A stretch of DNA of 64,000 nt. It comes from Cerina sp048266425. GTDB taxonomy: Bacteria > Bacteroidota > Bacteroidia > Flavobacteriales > Flavobacteriaceae. Position numbers and translations under genes: made by a program. Each line of letters begins with the position of its first letter. Within the stretch, counting starts at the first letter, position 1. Under the pieces are notes generated by a model. That model had not been told where the DNA came from. It searched no databases and worked only from the letters and a program-made list of their open reading frames with translations. The DNA is taken from assembly GCA_048266425.1 (NCBI GenBank), contig JBLWZN010000023.1, positions 7,549 to 71,548 on the forward strand, given 5' to 3'. Below are positions 1-8,482 of this stretch, piece by piece.

Positions 1-117
1 CATATCAACGGTCCAAGGACCGGAAAGCAGGCAGGAGACCATGGATATTTCCAAGCACGGACCGCAGTGCCAAAGCCAGCATGTTTGGCCGAAGAAAATA
101 TAGATCCAAACTTATAG
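1..117 (+). other. Window edge, possible 3' end of an upstream gene
   Basis: One plus-strand frame is open from base 1 to a TAG at 115-117. It would encode about 38 residues ending in ...EENIDPNL. It could be the C-terminus of a gene that starts outside the window, just upstream of the TonB receptor. No family is recognisable, and short open frames in the other frames show this could be chance. Confidence 0.2.
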
Positions 118-165
118 CAGTTGGATTTTCCACCAAACAGACCATTCCATAATACCAATAAAAAA

Positions 166-2382
166 ATGAAAAAAATTTTATTAGCTGTCCTATTTGTAAC
201 GTACAGCTTTACCTATTCCCAAAACAGCCTGACCGGTACTATTAAGGCAGCCGATGATCAGGCTCCTTTAGAAGGTGTATCCGTATATTTTCCCAAATTG
301 GAAATTGGCGGGGTTACCGATGCCAACGGGGCCTTCAACATTAGGAACATTCCCTTGGGCAGTCATCAAATTGTAGCTTCCTATATCGGGTTCCTTACCC
401 TTTCCAAAACTATTGTCATTGAAAAGGGCAACAATAACCTGAATTTTGAACTTGCACCAAGCGCCATCGAAATGGACGAAGTCATCGTCTCTACCCCCTT
501 TCATAAATTACAGCGGGAGAACGTAATGAAGGTAGAGCACGTTAATGTGGCCCAATTAAAAGCTGCTGGCAGTATGACCCTTGCGCAGGGTATTACCAAT
601 ATTCCAGGAGTTTCGAATGTATCTACTGGCATGGGAATAGGAAAACCTGTGATTCGTGGCCTCAGTTCAAACCGAGTGCTGGTCTACGCCCAAGGAGTGC
701 GGTTGGAGAACCAACAGTTTGGGGATGAGCACGGTCTGGGGCTTAGCGATGCCGGGGTAGAAAGTGTGGAAGTAATCAAAGGACCAGCCTCCCTACTCTA
801 TGGCTCCGATGCCATGGGTGGCGTTCTTTATTTAAACCCAGAGAAATTTGCGATATCAAATACGACCCACGGCGATGTAAACCTGGATTATTATTCAAAC
901 ACCTATGGATTAAGCGGCAATGTGGGCGTTAAAACATCCTTGGACAAGTTCAAATTTCTGATAAGGATAAGCGGTGATTCCCATATAGATTATAAAACGG
1001 GGAACAATGATCGGGTCACAAATTCCAGGTTTAAAGAATATGACCTTAAGGCCGGGGTAGGATACCAAACTACCGACATGAAGACCGAACTTCGATACAA
1101 TTACAACAAGTCCACCTTGGGCATCCCAGATACCATTGGGGAACAGACTACAAGTAGAACGCCAGCTTTACCCTATCAGCCGATCGAGAGCCATATTCTA
1201 AGCTCCAAGACGAACGTTTTTTTTGAAAACTCCAGTTTGGACGCCACTTTTGGATATACTTTTAACAACCGTAAAGAGTTGGAAGATTCCAAGGTAGACC
1301 CTGCATTGCACATGAATTTGGCCACCTTCAGCTACAACCTGCAATATCATTTGCCCAAATGGGGGCAATGGGAGACCATAGCCGCAATACAGGGAATGCA
1401 CCAGACCAATAAAAACTATGGGGAAGAGCTTTTGATACCGGATGCCACTACCAACGATATTGGGACCATGGCGACCTCCCATTTACATCTGAGCGACAAA
1501 CACGACATACAATTCGGGCTTAGGTACGACCATCGGGGAATAACTGCCGGATCCAATGGGGAAATCGGTTCTGAAAATTATATTTCGGAATTGGATAGGG
1601 ACTTTAACAGTTTCAATGCCGCTTTGGGCTATAAAATGGATATTACCGGGAAACTCTTGTCAAGAATCAACCTCGCTACCGGTTTTAGGGCCCCCAATTT
1701 GGCCGAGCTAACCAGTAATGGGGTACACGAGGGCACCAATAGGTTCGAGATCGGGAATCCGGACCTAACCAACGAAAGAAACCTACAGACCGATATTTCT
1801 TTGGAATACAAGAACCAGCATATCGAGTGGTTTTTGAACGGATTTTATAACAAGATCAATGACTATATTTATTTACAGCCCAATGGGGATTATATAGATA
1901 ATACCCCTGTTTATGTATACGATCAACAAAATGCCAACCTATACGGTGGGGAACTGGGTTTCCATCTTCATCCCCATCCTTTGGACTGGTTGCATTGGGA
2001 AAGCAATTTCCAAACCGTAATGGGAAAACTGACCGATGGGGATTACTTACCCCTGATTCCTGCAAATAGTCTCTCCAATACGCTCCGGGTAGAATTTGAT
2101 AAGCGCAAAAAGAAATTGAAAAGTTATTATGCCTTTGCGACCCTCCAATCTACCTTTGCCCAGCGCCATGTCGGCAATTTTGAAACCGACTCTGAGGGCT
2201 ATAATTTGTTAAATATTGGCTTAGGTGGTTCCCTTACCGTTTTTAATCAACCCATGGATATCCATTTAAGTGGCAATAACCTTTTTAACACCACCTATAT
2301 TGCCCATCTTTCCCGTTTAAAAAGCGATGGTATACCCAATATTGGAAGAAACGTAAATATTGGGGTCTCCTTACCGTTTTAA
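166..2382 (+). CDS. TonB-dependent outer-membrane receptor (metal/ZnuD-like flavour)
   Basis: 738 residues from the ATG at 166. An earlier TTG at 121 is in frame, but the signal peptide begins at MKKILLAVLF. Layout: signal peptide ending near SYSQ; a carboxypeptidase-D-regulatory-like beta-sandwich (about 22-105); a plug (about 115-225) with the typical VIRGLSSNRVLVY and VEVIKGPASLLYGSDAMGG motifs; then the 22-strand barrel ending in an aromatic-terminated strand (...NIGVSLPF). It imports a scarce substrate across the outer membrane using TonB energy. The plug segment with GDEHGLGL resembles zinc/metal receptors of the ZnuD type, so a metal or metal-chelate is a reasonable guess; this is inference. 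It converges with the hydroxylase gene that follows. Confidence 0.9.
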   Translation: MKKILLAVLFVTYSFTYSQNSLTGTIKAADDQAPLEGVSVYFPKLEIGGVTDANGAFNIRNIPLGSHQIVASYIGFLTLSKTIVIEKGNNNLNFELAPSAIEMDEVIVSTPFHKLQRENVMKVEHVNVAQLKAAGSMTLAQGITNIPGVSNVSTGMGIGKPVIRGLSSNRVLVYAQGVRLENQQFGDEHGLGLSDAGVESVEVIKGPASLLYGSDAMGGVLYLNPEKFAISNTTHGDVNLDYYSNTYGLSGNVGVKTSLDKFKFLIRISGDSHIDYKTGNNDRVTNSRFKEYDLKAGVGYQTTDMKTELRYNYNKSTLGIPDTIGEQTTSRTPALPYQPIESHILSSKTNVFFENSSLDATFGYTFNNRKELEDSKVDPALHMNLATFSYNLQYHLPKWGQWETIAAIQGMHQTNKNYGEELLIPDATTNDIGTMATSHLHLSDKHDIQFGLRYDHRGITAGSNGEIGSENYISELDRDFNSFNAALGYKMDITGKLLSRINLATGFRAPNLAELTSNGVHEGTNRFEIGNPDLTNERNLQTDISLEYKNQHIEWFLNGFYNKINDYIYLQPNGDYIDNTPVYVYDQQNANLYGGELGFHLHPHPLDWLHWESNFQTVMGKLTDGDYLPLIPANSLSNTLRVEFDKRKKKLKSYYAFATLQSTFAQRHVGNFETDSEGYNLLNIGLGGSLTVFNQPMDIHLSGNNLFNTTYIAHLSRLKSDGIPNIGRNVNIGVSLPF

Positions 2383-2403
2383 GTAAATTCCTGGTTTTAA
2401 ATC

Positions 2404-2620
2404 ACTTTAGCTCCTTCCCTTGTCCAAGGGAAGGTGGATTTACCGAAATTGAAGACGGAAGGGATTAAAAGCACAGGCTTTGGGTTAAGGATAGAAGGTA
2501 CAGTAAATAGACCAATATTTGGGAATTCCAACCCCTTTCTCCCGATCGTACCTCCGGGATTCATTCCCCTCCTTATCTGAGGAGGGGAGCTTTAAAGGTT
2601 GAAAGCGATATGTGTCTAAA
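2404..2620. repeat. Intergenic element with two perfect hairpins
   Basis: Between convergent genes. A 10-bp perfect stem with a 2-nt loop lies at 2413-2434 (CCTTCCCTTG/CAAGGGAAGG). An 8-bp perfect stem lies at 2566-2587 (CCCCTCCT/AGGAGGGG, 6-nt loop). Neither is followed by a T run, so these look more like an interspersed repeat element of the kind scattered in flavobacterial genomes than like simple terminators. Confidence 0.5.
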
Positions 2621-2653
2621 GGCAGAAGCAAAAAAAATTCGGTGAAATCAATA

Positions 2654-3571
2654 TCATTTTTTAACCTTTTTATTCCCAAAGCCATAAATCATTTGTTTCC
2701 AGAAGCCTTTTGGGACTTCCTCATCCCCTTCAAAACCCAATTCAATTTTTCCGCTGTCCTCCGGAATATAAGTGGTTTTAAAAATGTAGTCCCAAATACT
2801 AAGACTGATGCCATAGTTGATCCCGTATTTTCCTTCCGGTAAAACATAGGCGTGATGGTACAAATGCATCACGGGATTATTGAGGATATATTTAAGCGGG
2901 CCATAGGTAATTTTGATGTTGGAATGGTTAAAATGACCAATAGCAATGGCCACAAAATGAACAATATAGGCTTGGCCTGGCTCAAAACCGCCCAGCAACA
3001 TCAGTCCAAAAACCTTAAGAGGCTTATAGATTACGTTTTCCATCCAATGGTATCGCATATGGGCGGCAAAACCCATTTCCTTGACGCTGTGATGAATTTT
3101 GTGAAACTGCCATAGCACCGGATATCTATGTAATAGGATATGGGTAAACCATTGGACAAAATCGAGGACCACGAAGAAGATCAACAATTGTACCCACATG
3201 GGAAAAGTTGATAGATCTACAATTTGAAAACTCTTCATGGAAAGTCCAATGTCGGCAAAAAACAATTCCAGGACCCTGTAAAAACCACTGATTACAATGG
3301 CAAAAATCACAAAGTTGAAGAACATATAAAAAGCATCCAACCAAAAATCCTTACGGAAGATAGCCTGTTCCTTCCTCCAGGGAAAAACAATCTCCAACCC
3401 CCAAACAACCAAGGAAATCAAAACTATTCCCCAAAAGAAATTCATATACCATGGCACTTCAAAAAGAATGGACTTCCATGTCCAATTCAGGGTTCCTATA
3501 AAGGTTTTTGTAAAAGCATCGACATATTTATCCATAGTCCAATTCCCTATTAATCCGTTTAGGTCGAACAT
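2654..3571 (-). CDS. Sterol desaturase / fatty acid hydroxylase family membrane protein
   Basis: 305 residues with several hydrophobic spans (about 40-60, 80-105, 125-143). The di-iron histidine clusters are complete: H144xxxH148, H157xxH160H161 and H236xxH239H240. These bind the two irons in membrane hydroxylases and desaturases that act on lipids (hydroxylation or C-5 desaturation with electrons from cytochrome or ferredoxin). The family is certain; the substrate is not, and in a sterol-free bacterium a fatty acid, sphingolipid or ornithine-lipid chain is more likely than a sterol. It lies downstream of the sulfite-oxidase genes on the same strand, 186 bp away, so it may be independent. Confidence 0.88.
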   Translation of the reverse strand: MFDLNGLIGNWTMDKYVDAFTKTFIGTLNWTWKSILFEVPWYMNFFWGIVLISLVVWGLEIVFPWRKEQAIFRKDFWLDAFYMFFNFVIFAIVISGFYRVLELFFADIGLSMKSFQIVDLSTFPMWVQLLIFFVVLDFVQWFTHILLHRYPVLWQFHKIHHSVKEMGFAAHMRYHWMENVIYKPLKVFGLMLLGGFEPGQAYIVHFVAIAIGHFNHSNIKITYGPLKYILNNPVMHLYHHAYVLPEGKYGINYGISLSIWDYIFKTTYIPEDSGKIELGFEGDEEVPKGFWKQMIYGFGNKKVKK

Positions 3572-3593
3572 TTGTTTCGAACCTTACTTAATA

Positions 3594-3740
3594 TATCATT
3601 CCGGGAGGTAATCCTCGCCCTTAAGCGAAGACTTTAGTTTGTTTTGCAGTATGCCCGAAGGCATGCGACCTATGCAAGTAAAAAACGCAACGCGATATGC
3701 ACGTAGCGAGACCAGGCTACTTGCTTTAATCGACCAACGG
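3594..3740. repeat. Structured intergenic segment with small inverted repeats
   Basis: The gap between the cytochrome and hydroxylase genes holds a 5-bp stem with a CGAA tetraloop (3651-3664, ATGCC/GGCAT) and a 7-bp inverted repeat GCAAGTA (3674-3680) / TACTTGC (3718-3724) enclosing a CG-rich loop. It codes for nothing convincing. It may be a degenerate interspersed repeat. Confidence 0.35.
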
Positions 3741-3757
3741 TCGGAATCCAAAGCATC

Positions 3758-4222
3758 CTACTTTAATTTATACCATTCAATATTGGTCAATGGCTCTCTG
3801 CGTCCTTTGTTTGTAGGGGCATAATTTTTAGCTAGGTAATCCAAAATAATGGGCTCATTGTCCCCCAAAGGCCAAAGGTTTTGGGTTTCCTGCATCCAAC
3901 GGATACTGGCCAACCAGCCATCCCTGGTCATTCTGTTTTGTATGACCATTTTGGCTGAATGGCAGGGAGTACAATTCTGGATCGTTTCGGTCATTCCTGT
4001 GTCTACGATAAATCCCGTTGCCTTATCAAATTCCTTTCCTCCTGCGATAGAATCGGTCGGACTGGTTGTAGCCTCTATATCCGGACCATTTTCATCGGAA
4101 ACCTGTGGACCTGAATCCTGGTTCATAAAATACAACGTGGCCATACCTACTATAATGACCAATACGATCATAAGGCCAAAAATCATATTCCTATTATTCC
4201 TGTTTGCGCTCTTATCCTTCAT
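3758..4222 (-). CDS. Membrane-anchored monohaem cytochrome c, SorB-like
   Basis: 154 residues. A single transmembrane helix at about 13-32 follows a basic N-terminus. An acidic, Ser/Thr/Pro-rich linker comes next, then one haem c site C84-TP-C87-H88, with methionines 92 and 98 as possible sixth ligands. The gene lies directly downstream of a molybdopterin sulfite-oxidase-type gene, as in SorAB sulfite dehydrogenases, where the cytochrome takes electrons from the Mo cofactor. The role as electron acceptor is inferred from context. The protein would sit in the inner membrane facing the periplasm. Confidence 0.8.
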   Translation of the reverse strand: MKDKSANRNNRNMIFGLMIVLVIIVGMATLYFMNQDSGPQVSDENGPDIEATTSPTDSIAGGKEFDKATGFIVDTGMTETIQNCTPCHSAKMVIQNRMTRDGWLASIRWMQETQNLWPLGDNEPIILDYLAKNYAPTNKGRREPLTNIEWYKLK

Positions 4223-4380
4223 TGGTTTGTTTGTTGTTTGATGATCATTGTTTTTAGATAGGTTAAGGTTTTAGGCCACGCGTTTCAGGTTTCAAGTTTG
4301 TCATGAAATTTCGGATAAGGATAGAATTTGAATAAAGTTGCTAAACCCATAATCTTTTCGCACTCTAGCTTTTAACCCGT

Positions 4381-4416
4381 AACCCTTCAACCTTGAACTT
4401 TGAACCTTGAACCAAG
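4381..4416. repeat. Short tandem repeat, unit about 7 nt (TTGAACC-like)
   Basis: Between the sorA-like and sorB-like genes, near-identical units of the form TTGAACC/TTGAACT follow one another (cttgaactttgaaccttgaacc). It belongs to the same class of intergenic heptamer-like repeats as those near 7.6, 16.1, 29.2 and 34.6 kb. Confidence 0.55.
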
Positions 4417-4423
4417 CTTTCGT

Positions 4424-5644
4424 CTAGACCACTTTCACGGCAATACGATGACAGGCATTGTTGAGATAACCCTTGGGATTCCATCCTGGCAAGACCATGG
4501 GCTGACTTACGCCTTTGGAATCGGTGGCCTTCGCCCATACCTCGTAGTACCCTTTTTTGGGAAATGCCACATTGGCCTTAAAATGTTGCCAAGCCAAGCG
4601 GTTTACTGGTTTTTCCAGGGTACAGGATTGCCAGGTTTCCCCAAAATCTATGGAATAGTGCATGTTGGTTACCGTAAGGTCCCCTGCCCAGGCGTGGCCC
4701 CTAATTTCCATTTTTTTGCCCAGATCTATCGTTGCCCCGGATTTGGGATAGGTAATCAATGATTTAACCGGCATGGACTCAATGATGCACATATCCTTTT
4801 CATCAACCTCACTGCCGGGTGCTACGGGTTCACAAGGCACCTTATAGGAGTCTCCCGTCATTTTAGGTCCGTCGTGAACGATATTGCGAATACTGATCCG
4901 CTTCAACCATTTGCCGGAAACCGAGGCTGGCCAACCCCCTGCCACCAAGCGCAATGGATAGCCATGGGCCAAGGGAATATCTTCCCCGTTCATTTGAAAA
5001 GCGACCAAGGTCTCATCTTCCAAGGCTTTGGACATGGGAACCCCACGTGAAATTGGCTCTTTGGTGGGATCACCGCTCAAATGGGTGTCGGCAGCGTGAT
5101 AACCAATATATACGGCATTGTCCTTAATACCAGCATCTTCCAGAATATCCCTCAATCTTACCCCCGTCCAGTTGGCGCAGTAAACGGCACCTACATCCCA
5201 CTGGTTTCCTTTTGTGGGCGGATTGAATTCCTTTCTCCCATTGCCCCCACATTCCAAGGTAAGTTGGTATGTATAATGCTTAAACTTGGATTTTAGCTCG
5301 GCCAAGGAGTATGTTTTCTCCTGTTTAACGGATTCCCCGTCAATGGTAAGTGCCCAAGTGTTTATATCGATGTCCTCCGGAATTTTCCCATTGTTCCGGA
5401 TAAACATGACAGAATTGGGAGTCACCTTATCGTCCAACAGATAAGCACGGGACTCAATGTTCCAAGGCTTGTCCGTCAGCACGATCATATCCTTGTTAAT
5501 ATTGAACAGTTTAAAAGGATCGGGGTCTTCCAATGCCAACGGGGAATATCCCAAAGGCATATTTGCCCCAAAAACAATATCGGCCCCAATAATTCCCGCT
5601 AATGAGGACAGGGTAGCTTTTCTCACAAAATTTCTTCTTTCCAT
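4424..5644 (-). CDS. Sulfite oxidase-type molybdopterin oxidoreductase, SorA-like
   Basis: 406 residues. The twin-arginine signal (RRNFVRK at 3-9, followed by a hydrophobic stretch ending near GA) predicts Tat export of a folded, cofactor-loaded protein. The oxidoreductase molybdopterin domain spans about 75-265 and contains the cofactor-ligating cysteine C132 in LTLECGGNGR. The C-terminal Mo-co dimerisation domain runs from about 285 to 405. It probably oxidises sulfite to sulfate in the periplasm and passes electrons to the cytochrome encoded downstream. It could instead act on another small substrate. The next gene upstream, a methyltransferase, ends 24 bp before this start. Confidence 0.85.
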   Translation of the reverse strand: MERRNFVRKATLSSLAGIIGADIVFGANMPLGYSPLALEDPDPFKLFNINKDMIVLTDKPWNIESRAYLLDDKVTPNSVMFIRNNGKIPEDIDINTWALTIDGESVKQEKTYSLAELKSKFKHYTYQLTLECGGNGRKEFNPPTKGNQWDVGAVYCANWTGVRLRDILEDAGIKDNAVYIGYHAADTHLSGDPTKEPISRGVPMSKALEDETLVAFQMNGEDIPLAHGYPLRLVAGGWPASVSGKWLKRISIRNIVHDGPKMTGDSYKVPCEPVAPGSEVDEKDMCIIESMPVKSLITYPKSGATIDLGKKMEIRGHAWAGDLTVTNMHYSIDFGETWQSCTLEKPVNRLAWQHFKANVAFPKKGYYEVWAKATDSKGVSQPMVLPGWNPKGYLNNACHRIAVKVV

Positions 5645-5668
5645 AATGGTTTGCGTTAAATAAAATAT

Positions 5669-6268
5669 CTATGATTTTTGTAAAACAAGGGTCGTCATAC
5701 AGCGAAGGTCGTTCACATTGGTCGTTTTTAATGGTTCCAAAAATTTCAGGTCCAAGGTTTTCATGACCTTATGGAGCAATTCTTTCGTAAGTAAAAATCG
5801 ATCAGATCCATCTGGCAATCCATATATTCCTTTGCCTCCCGGTGTTATTCTACTTTCCAGGCCAATATCGGAGGCCATGCGTATAAAAATACTACCGCCC
5901 GGTTTCAACACCCGGACCAATTCGGTAAACATTTTCAGGAAATGATCAATACTTGTAGCGAAATGCAGCACGGCACTACAAATGATATGATCAAACCTAT
6001 CATCCCCAAAGGGCAAATTATCAAGCTCTGCCAATGAAACTTGGGATTCTATCCGACTGTACGATCGCTTTACTTGACCGACTGCGGTCTTTTCCCTATC
6101 TACAGCCCAAATATCATATCCGTTTTCGTAAAACCAGTGCAGATTTCTACCCCCACCACATCCTGCATCAAGGATGATTTCATTCTTGGAATATCGGCCT
6201 TTTACAATTTGATCTAAAAGATAAATATCCATTCCACCAAGCTGCAGACCCAAGTCTTGAAAATCCAT
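5669..6268 (-). CDS. Class I SAM-dependent methyltransferase
   Basis: 199 residues from the ATG at 6268; a TTG two codons earlier is a less likely start. Motif I, ILDAGCGGGRN, is near residues 32-42. The acidic residue ending strand 2 is in DIWAVDRE, and the post-I/II region DDRFDHIICSAVLHF and motif III LKPGGSIFIRM are present. It is a Methyltransf_11/25-type fold. The substrate cannot be told. It is packed 14 bp after the small membrane protein gene and 24 bp before sorA, suggesting co-transcription. Confidence 0.85.
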   Translation of the reverse strand: MDFQDLGLQLGGMDIYLLDQIVKGRYSKNEIILDAGCGGGRNLHWFYENGYDIWAVDREKTAVGQVKRSYSRIESQVSLAELDNLPFGDDRFDHIICSAVLHFATSIDHFLKMFTELVRVLKPGGSIFIRMASDIGLESRITPGGKGIYGLPDGSDRFLLTKELLHKVMKTLDLKFLEPLKTTNVNDLRCMTTLVLQKS

Positions 6269-6282
6269 TAACAAATAATGTA

Positions 6283-6585
6283 TTAATTTTTATTTAGCTC
6301 GATGGTGTTTTTCTTTCGGTCACCGCTCAACGCGTAGGTATAAAGCCACATAAGTGTGAAGGAAGGAATAATATCCAATCCGGGGACCAGCTCCTCCACA
6401 AAATTGATCACTCCTGCGACCTGACCGGCCTTGCCCTTGTACATCCGTGTCATCAGCCAGGCCGACAATGGTGCCCAGATGATATCTGTAAATTCCCCAA
6501 TTCCAGGAATCATAAAGGAAACCATGCCCAAGGCATCGAATATCAACCCCAAAATCAGGTTTCTGGTTCTATTATTCTTAACCAT
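6283..6585 (-). CDS. Small hypothetical membrane protein
   Basis: 100 residues from the ATG at 6585, preferred over an upstream in-frame start because it begins MVKNN just before the first hydrophobic span. Two or three hydrophobic segments (about 11-40 and 68-88) are rich in Gly/Pro (MIPGIGEFTDIIWAP). A polar C-tail follows. I do not recognise a named family. It is the likely first gene of a run with the methyltransferase and the sulfite-oxidase genes; no functional link can be shown. Confidence 0.7.
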   Translation of the reverse strand: MVKNNRTRNLILGLIFDALGMVSFMIPGIGEFTDIIWAPLSAWLMTRMYKGKAGQVAGVINFVEELVPGLDIIPSFTLMWLYTYALSGDRKKNTIELNKN

Positions 6586-6629
6586 GATTAAATTTAGGTA
6601 TTTCCGGTCAATAGACAAAACAGTAAAAG

Positions 6630-6722
6630 TGTTTCAGCGTCCAGCGCTTAGCGTTCAGCGTATAGCAATTAGCAAAATGCTATTAAAACCTCGGATAAAC
6701 TTATAAACCCAAAAACTTTTAA
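6630..6722. repeat. Intergenic short-repeat mosaic (CAGCGT/AGCGTT and ATAAAC units)
   Basis: A run of CAGCGt/tAGCGt units at about 6634-6665 is followed by the ATAAAC-type module (ataaacttataaaccc) at about 6694-6711. The same ATAAAC module recurs at 16.18, 29.17, 29.27 and 34.61 kb. Confidence 0.5.
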
Positions 6723-6765
6723 ACATCGTTTTGGGCCTGAATTTGACACTTGAACTAGCGCCGTA

Positions 6766-7365
6766 CTACGAAAGATCGGAGCTGATCAACTTTAGGAACT
6801 CGTTGCGCGTTTCTATTTTTTCGAACTGACCCCGAAAACCGGAAGTGGTGGTCACCGAGTTCTGCTTTTGTACTCCCCGCATCATCATGCACATATGGGA
6901 AGCTTCGATCACCACGCCAACCCCTTGGGGCTTTAACGTATTATTGATGCACTCCAAAATATCATGCGTCAACCGTTCCTGAACTTGCAATCGTCGGGCA
7001 AACACATCCACAATCCTTGGAATCTTGCTGAGTCCCACGATATAACCGTTGGGAATATAGGCGATATGGGCTTTTCCGAAAAAAGGCAACATATGGTGCT
7101 CACAGAGCGAATAGACCTCAATATCCTTTATTATGACCATATTGTCATAATTCTCGGCGAACATGGCGCCTTCCAATATCTCCACCGCATCTTGTTTATA
7201 TCCTTGTGTAAGGAACATCATTGCTTTTGCTGCCCTTTCCGGGGTTTTTAGCAAGCCTTCCCGGTTTATATTCTCGCCAATTCCGTTTACGATTCCGGAA
7301 TAAAGTTCCTTTACTTCGTTGGTGATCTCAATATTGTATTCCTCTAGATAATTATATGCCGACAT
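6766..7365 (-). CDS. folE: GTP cyclohydrolase I
   Basis: 199 residues, the normal length for FolE. It opens the purine ring of GTP to form 7,8-dihydroneopterin triphosphate, the first step of tetrahydrofolate synthesis (and of queuosine precursors). The zinc ligands C88, H91 and C159 are present (SLCEHHMLPFFGK and SHMCMMMRGV), as is the conserved LSKIPRIVDVFARRLQVQE helix. Cytosolic homodecamer by family. It stands alone, with a 426-bp gap upstream and a short-repeat region downstream. Confidence 0.95.
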   Translation of the reverse strand: MSAYNYLEEYNIEITNEVKELYSGIVNGIGENINREGLLKTPERAAKAMMFLTQGYKQDAVEILEGAMFAENYDNMVIIKDIEVYSLCEHHMLPFFGKAHIAYIPNGYIVGLSKIPRIVDVFARRLQVQERLTHDILECINNTLKPQGVGVVIEASHMCMMMRGVQKQNSVTTTSGFRGQFEKIETRNEFLKLISSDLS

Positions 7366-7791
7366 AAATTGGGTTTAATATTGTTCTTGGCTAAGTTAAG
7401 ATTTAATCGCTGGCTTTTAAAACTGAAATTGGACTAGAAATTAAGTGCCCACCTATTTATGATCAAATCGTATTTTAACCCTGTCCTAATCTATTGGTAC
7501 TTTCATTTTAAAACCATAGCTGCTTTTGATGCGGAAGTACTTTGAAACCTTAATTTTGTAGTGTAATGGGTATTGTTTACTTTCAGCCCCTGAATAGATT
7601 GTGGCTGATGGTTATATGAAATTAGAAGCTGGAAGCTAGAAGCTAGAAGTTAGAAGTTAGAAGTTAGAAAAAGTAAAAAAGAAGCCAATCCCATAACAGC
7701 AAAACCGCTTAACGGTTTCACGGATAACGAAATTAAAGGTTGACTCCTCGGTAAGGTTTAAAAGCCGAATAACCATAAACCCCGAACAACA
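7366..7791. other. Intergenic region between folE and the LolD-like gene
   Basis: 426 bp between divergent genes. It holds a tandem repeat of TAGAAGT/TAGAAGC units at 7622-7670. A plus-strand TAATTTTG box lies at 7551-7558 with TTTG 22 nt upstream (7525-7528), a possible promoter for the ABC gene. I see no RNA gene. Confidence 0.4.
7622..7670. repeat. Tandem repeat, 7-nt unit TAGAAGT/TAGAAGC
   Basis: Five to six successive units (tagaagc, tagaagt, tagaagt, tagaagt, tagaa) follow a ttagaagctggaagc start. It is preceded at about 7601-7612 by tggctgatgg, the unit that makes up the long array at 16.1 kb. Confidence 0.7.
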
Positions 7792-8454
7792 ATGATAAAG
7801 GCAAAAAACATCCAAAAATATTACGGTAAGCTCCATGTGCTGAAAGGGGTGGACCTACACATAAAAAAAGGCGAAATTGTATCCGTTGTCGGGGCATCGG
7901 GTGCCGGGAAAACCACGCTGTTGCATATCCTTGGCACCCTGGACCAAATGTCTAATCCGAAGGACAGCGAGCTCACCATCAATGGTTCGGATGTCACAAA
8001 ATTATCGGACAAGGCTTTGGCCAAGTTTAGGAACCAGCATATTGGCTTTATTTTTCAATTTCACCAATTATTACCAGAATTTACGGCTTTGGAAAACGTG
8101 TGCATCCCTGCCTTTATCAAAGGAACACCAAGAAATGAAGCGGAGACCAAGGCTAAGGAGCTCTTGGATTTTTTAGGGCTCTCCGAGCGTTATGACCATA
8201 AGCCCAACGAACTTTCCGGAGGGGAACAACAAAGGGTAGCGGTTGCTAGGGCGTTGATAAACAATCCATCGATAATCTTTGCCGATGAGCCCAGTGGCAA
8301 CCTGGATTCAGAAAGTGCGGACAACCTCCACCAACTTTTTTTTAGTCTGCGGCAGGAATTTGGCCAAACCTTCGTCATTGTAACCCACAACGAGGAACTC
8401 GCCAATATGGCGGACAGAAAACTGACCATGGTGGATGGGCTTATAAAGCATTGA
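7792..8454 (+). CDS. LolD-like ABC transporter ATP-binding protein
   Basis: 220 residues, a single nucleotide-binding domain. Walker A GASGAGKTT at 34-42, Q-loop around FIFQFHQLLPEFTALENV, signature LSGGEQQRVAVAR at 141-153, Walker B IIFADEPSGNLD at 161-172, and an H-loop histidine in VTHNEE. The LLPEFTALENV stretch and overall length match the MacB/LolD/FtsE subclass, which powers lipoprotein sorting or mechanotransmission rather than import. No permease gene is adjacent, so the partner is unknown. The gene ends 28 bp before the TIGR02757 gene. Confidence 0.9.
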   Translation: MIKAKNIQKYYGKLHVLKGVDLHIKKGEIVSVVGASGAGKTTLLHILGTLDQMSNPKDSELTINGSDVTKLSDKALAKFRNQHIGFIFQFHQLLPEFTALENVCIPAFIKGTPRNEAETKAKELLDFLGLSERYDHKPNELSGGEQQRVAVARALINNPSIIFADEPSGNLDSESADNLHQLFFSLRQEFGQTFVIVTHNEELANMADRKLTMVDGLIKH

Positions 8455-8482
8455 TCTTGTTCGGTTTTGCCAATTCCTAAAA

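Noticed and set aside
5..120. Cysteine- and tryptophan-rich minus-strand frame at the window edge
   Set aside because: Short, without a start, and overlapping an equally open plus-strand frame; no basis to prefer it.
2413..2434. Intrinsic terminator of the TonB receptor gene
   Set aside because: The stem is perfect, but neither strand has a T run after it, so it was listed as a repeat element instead.
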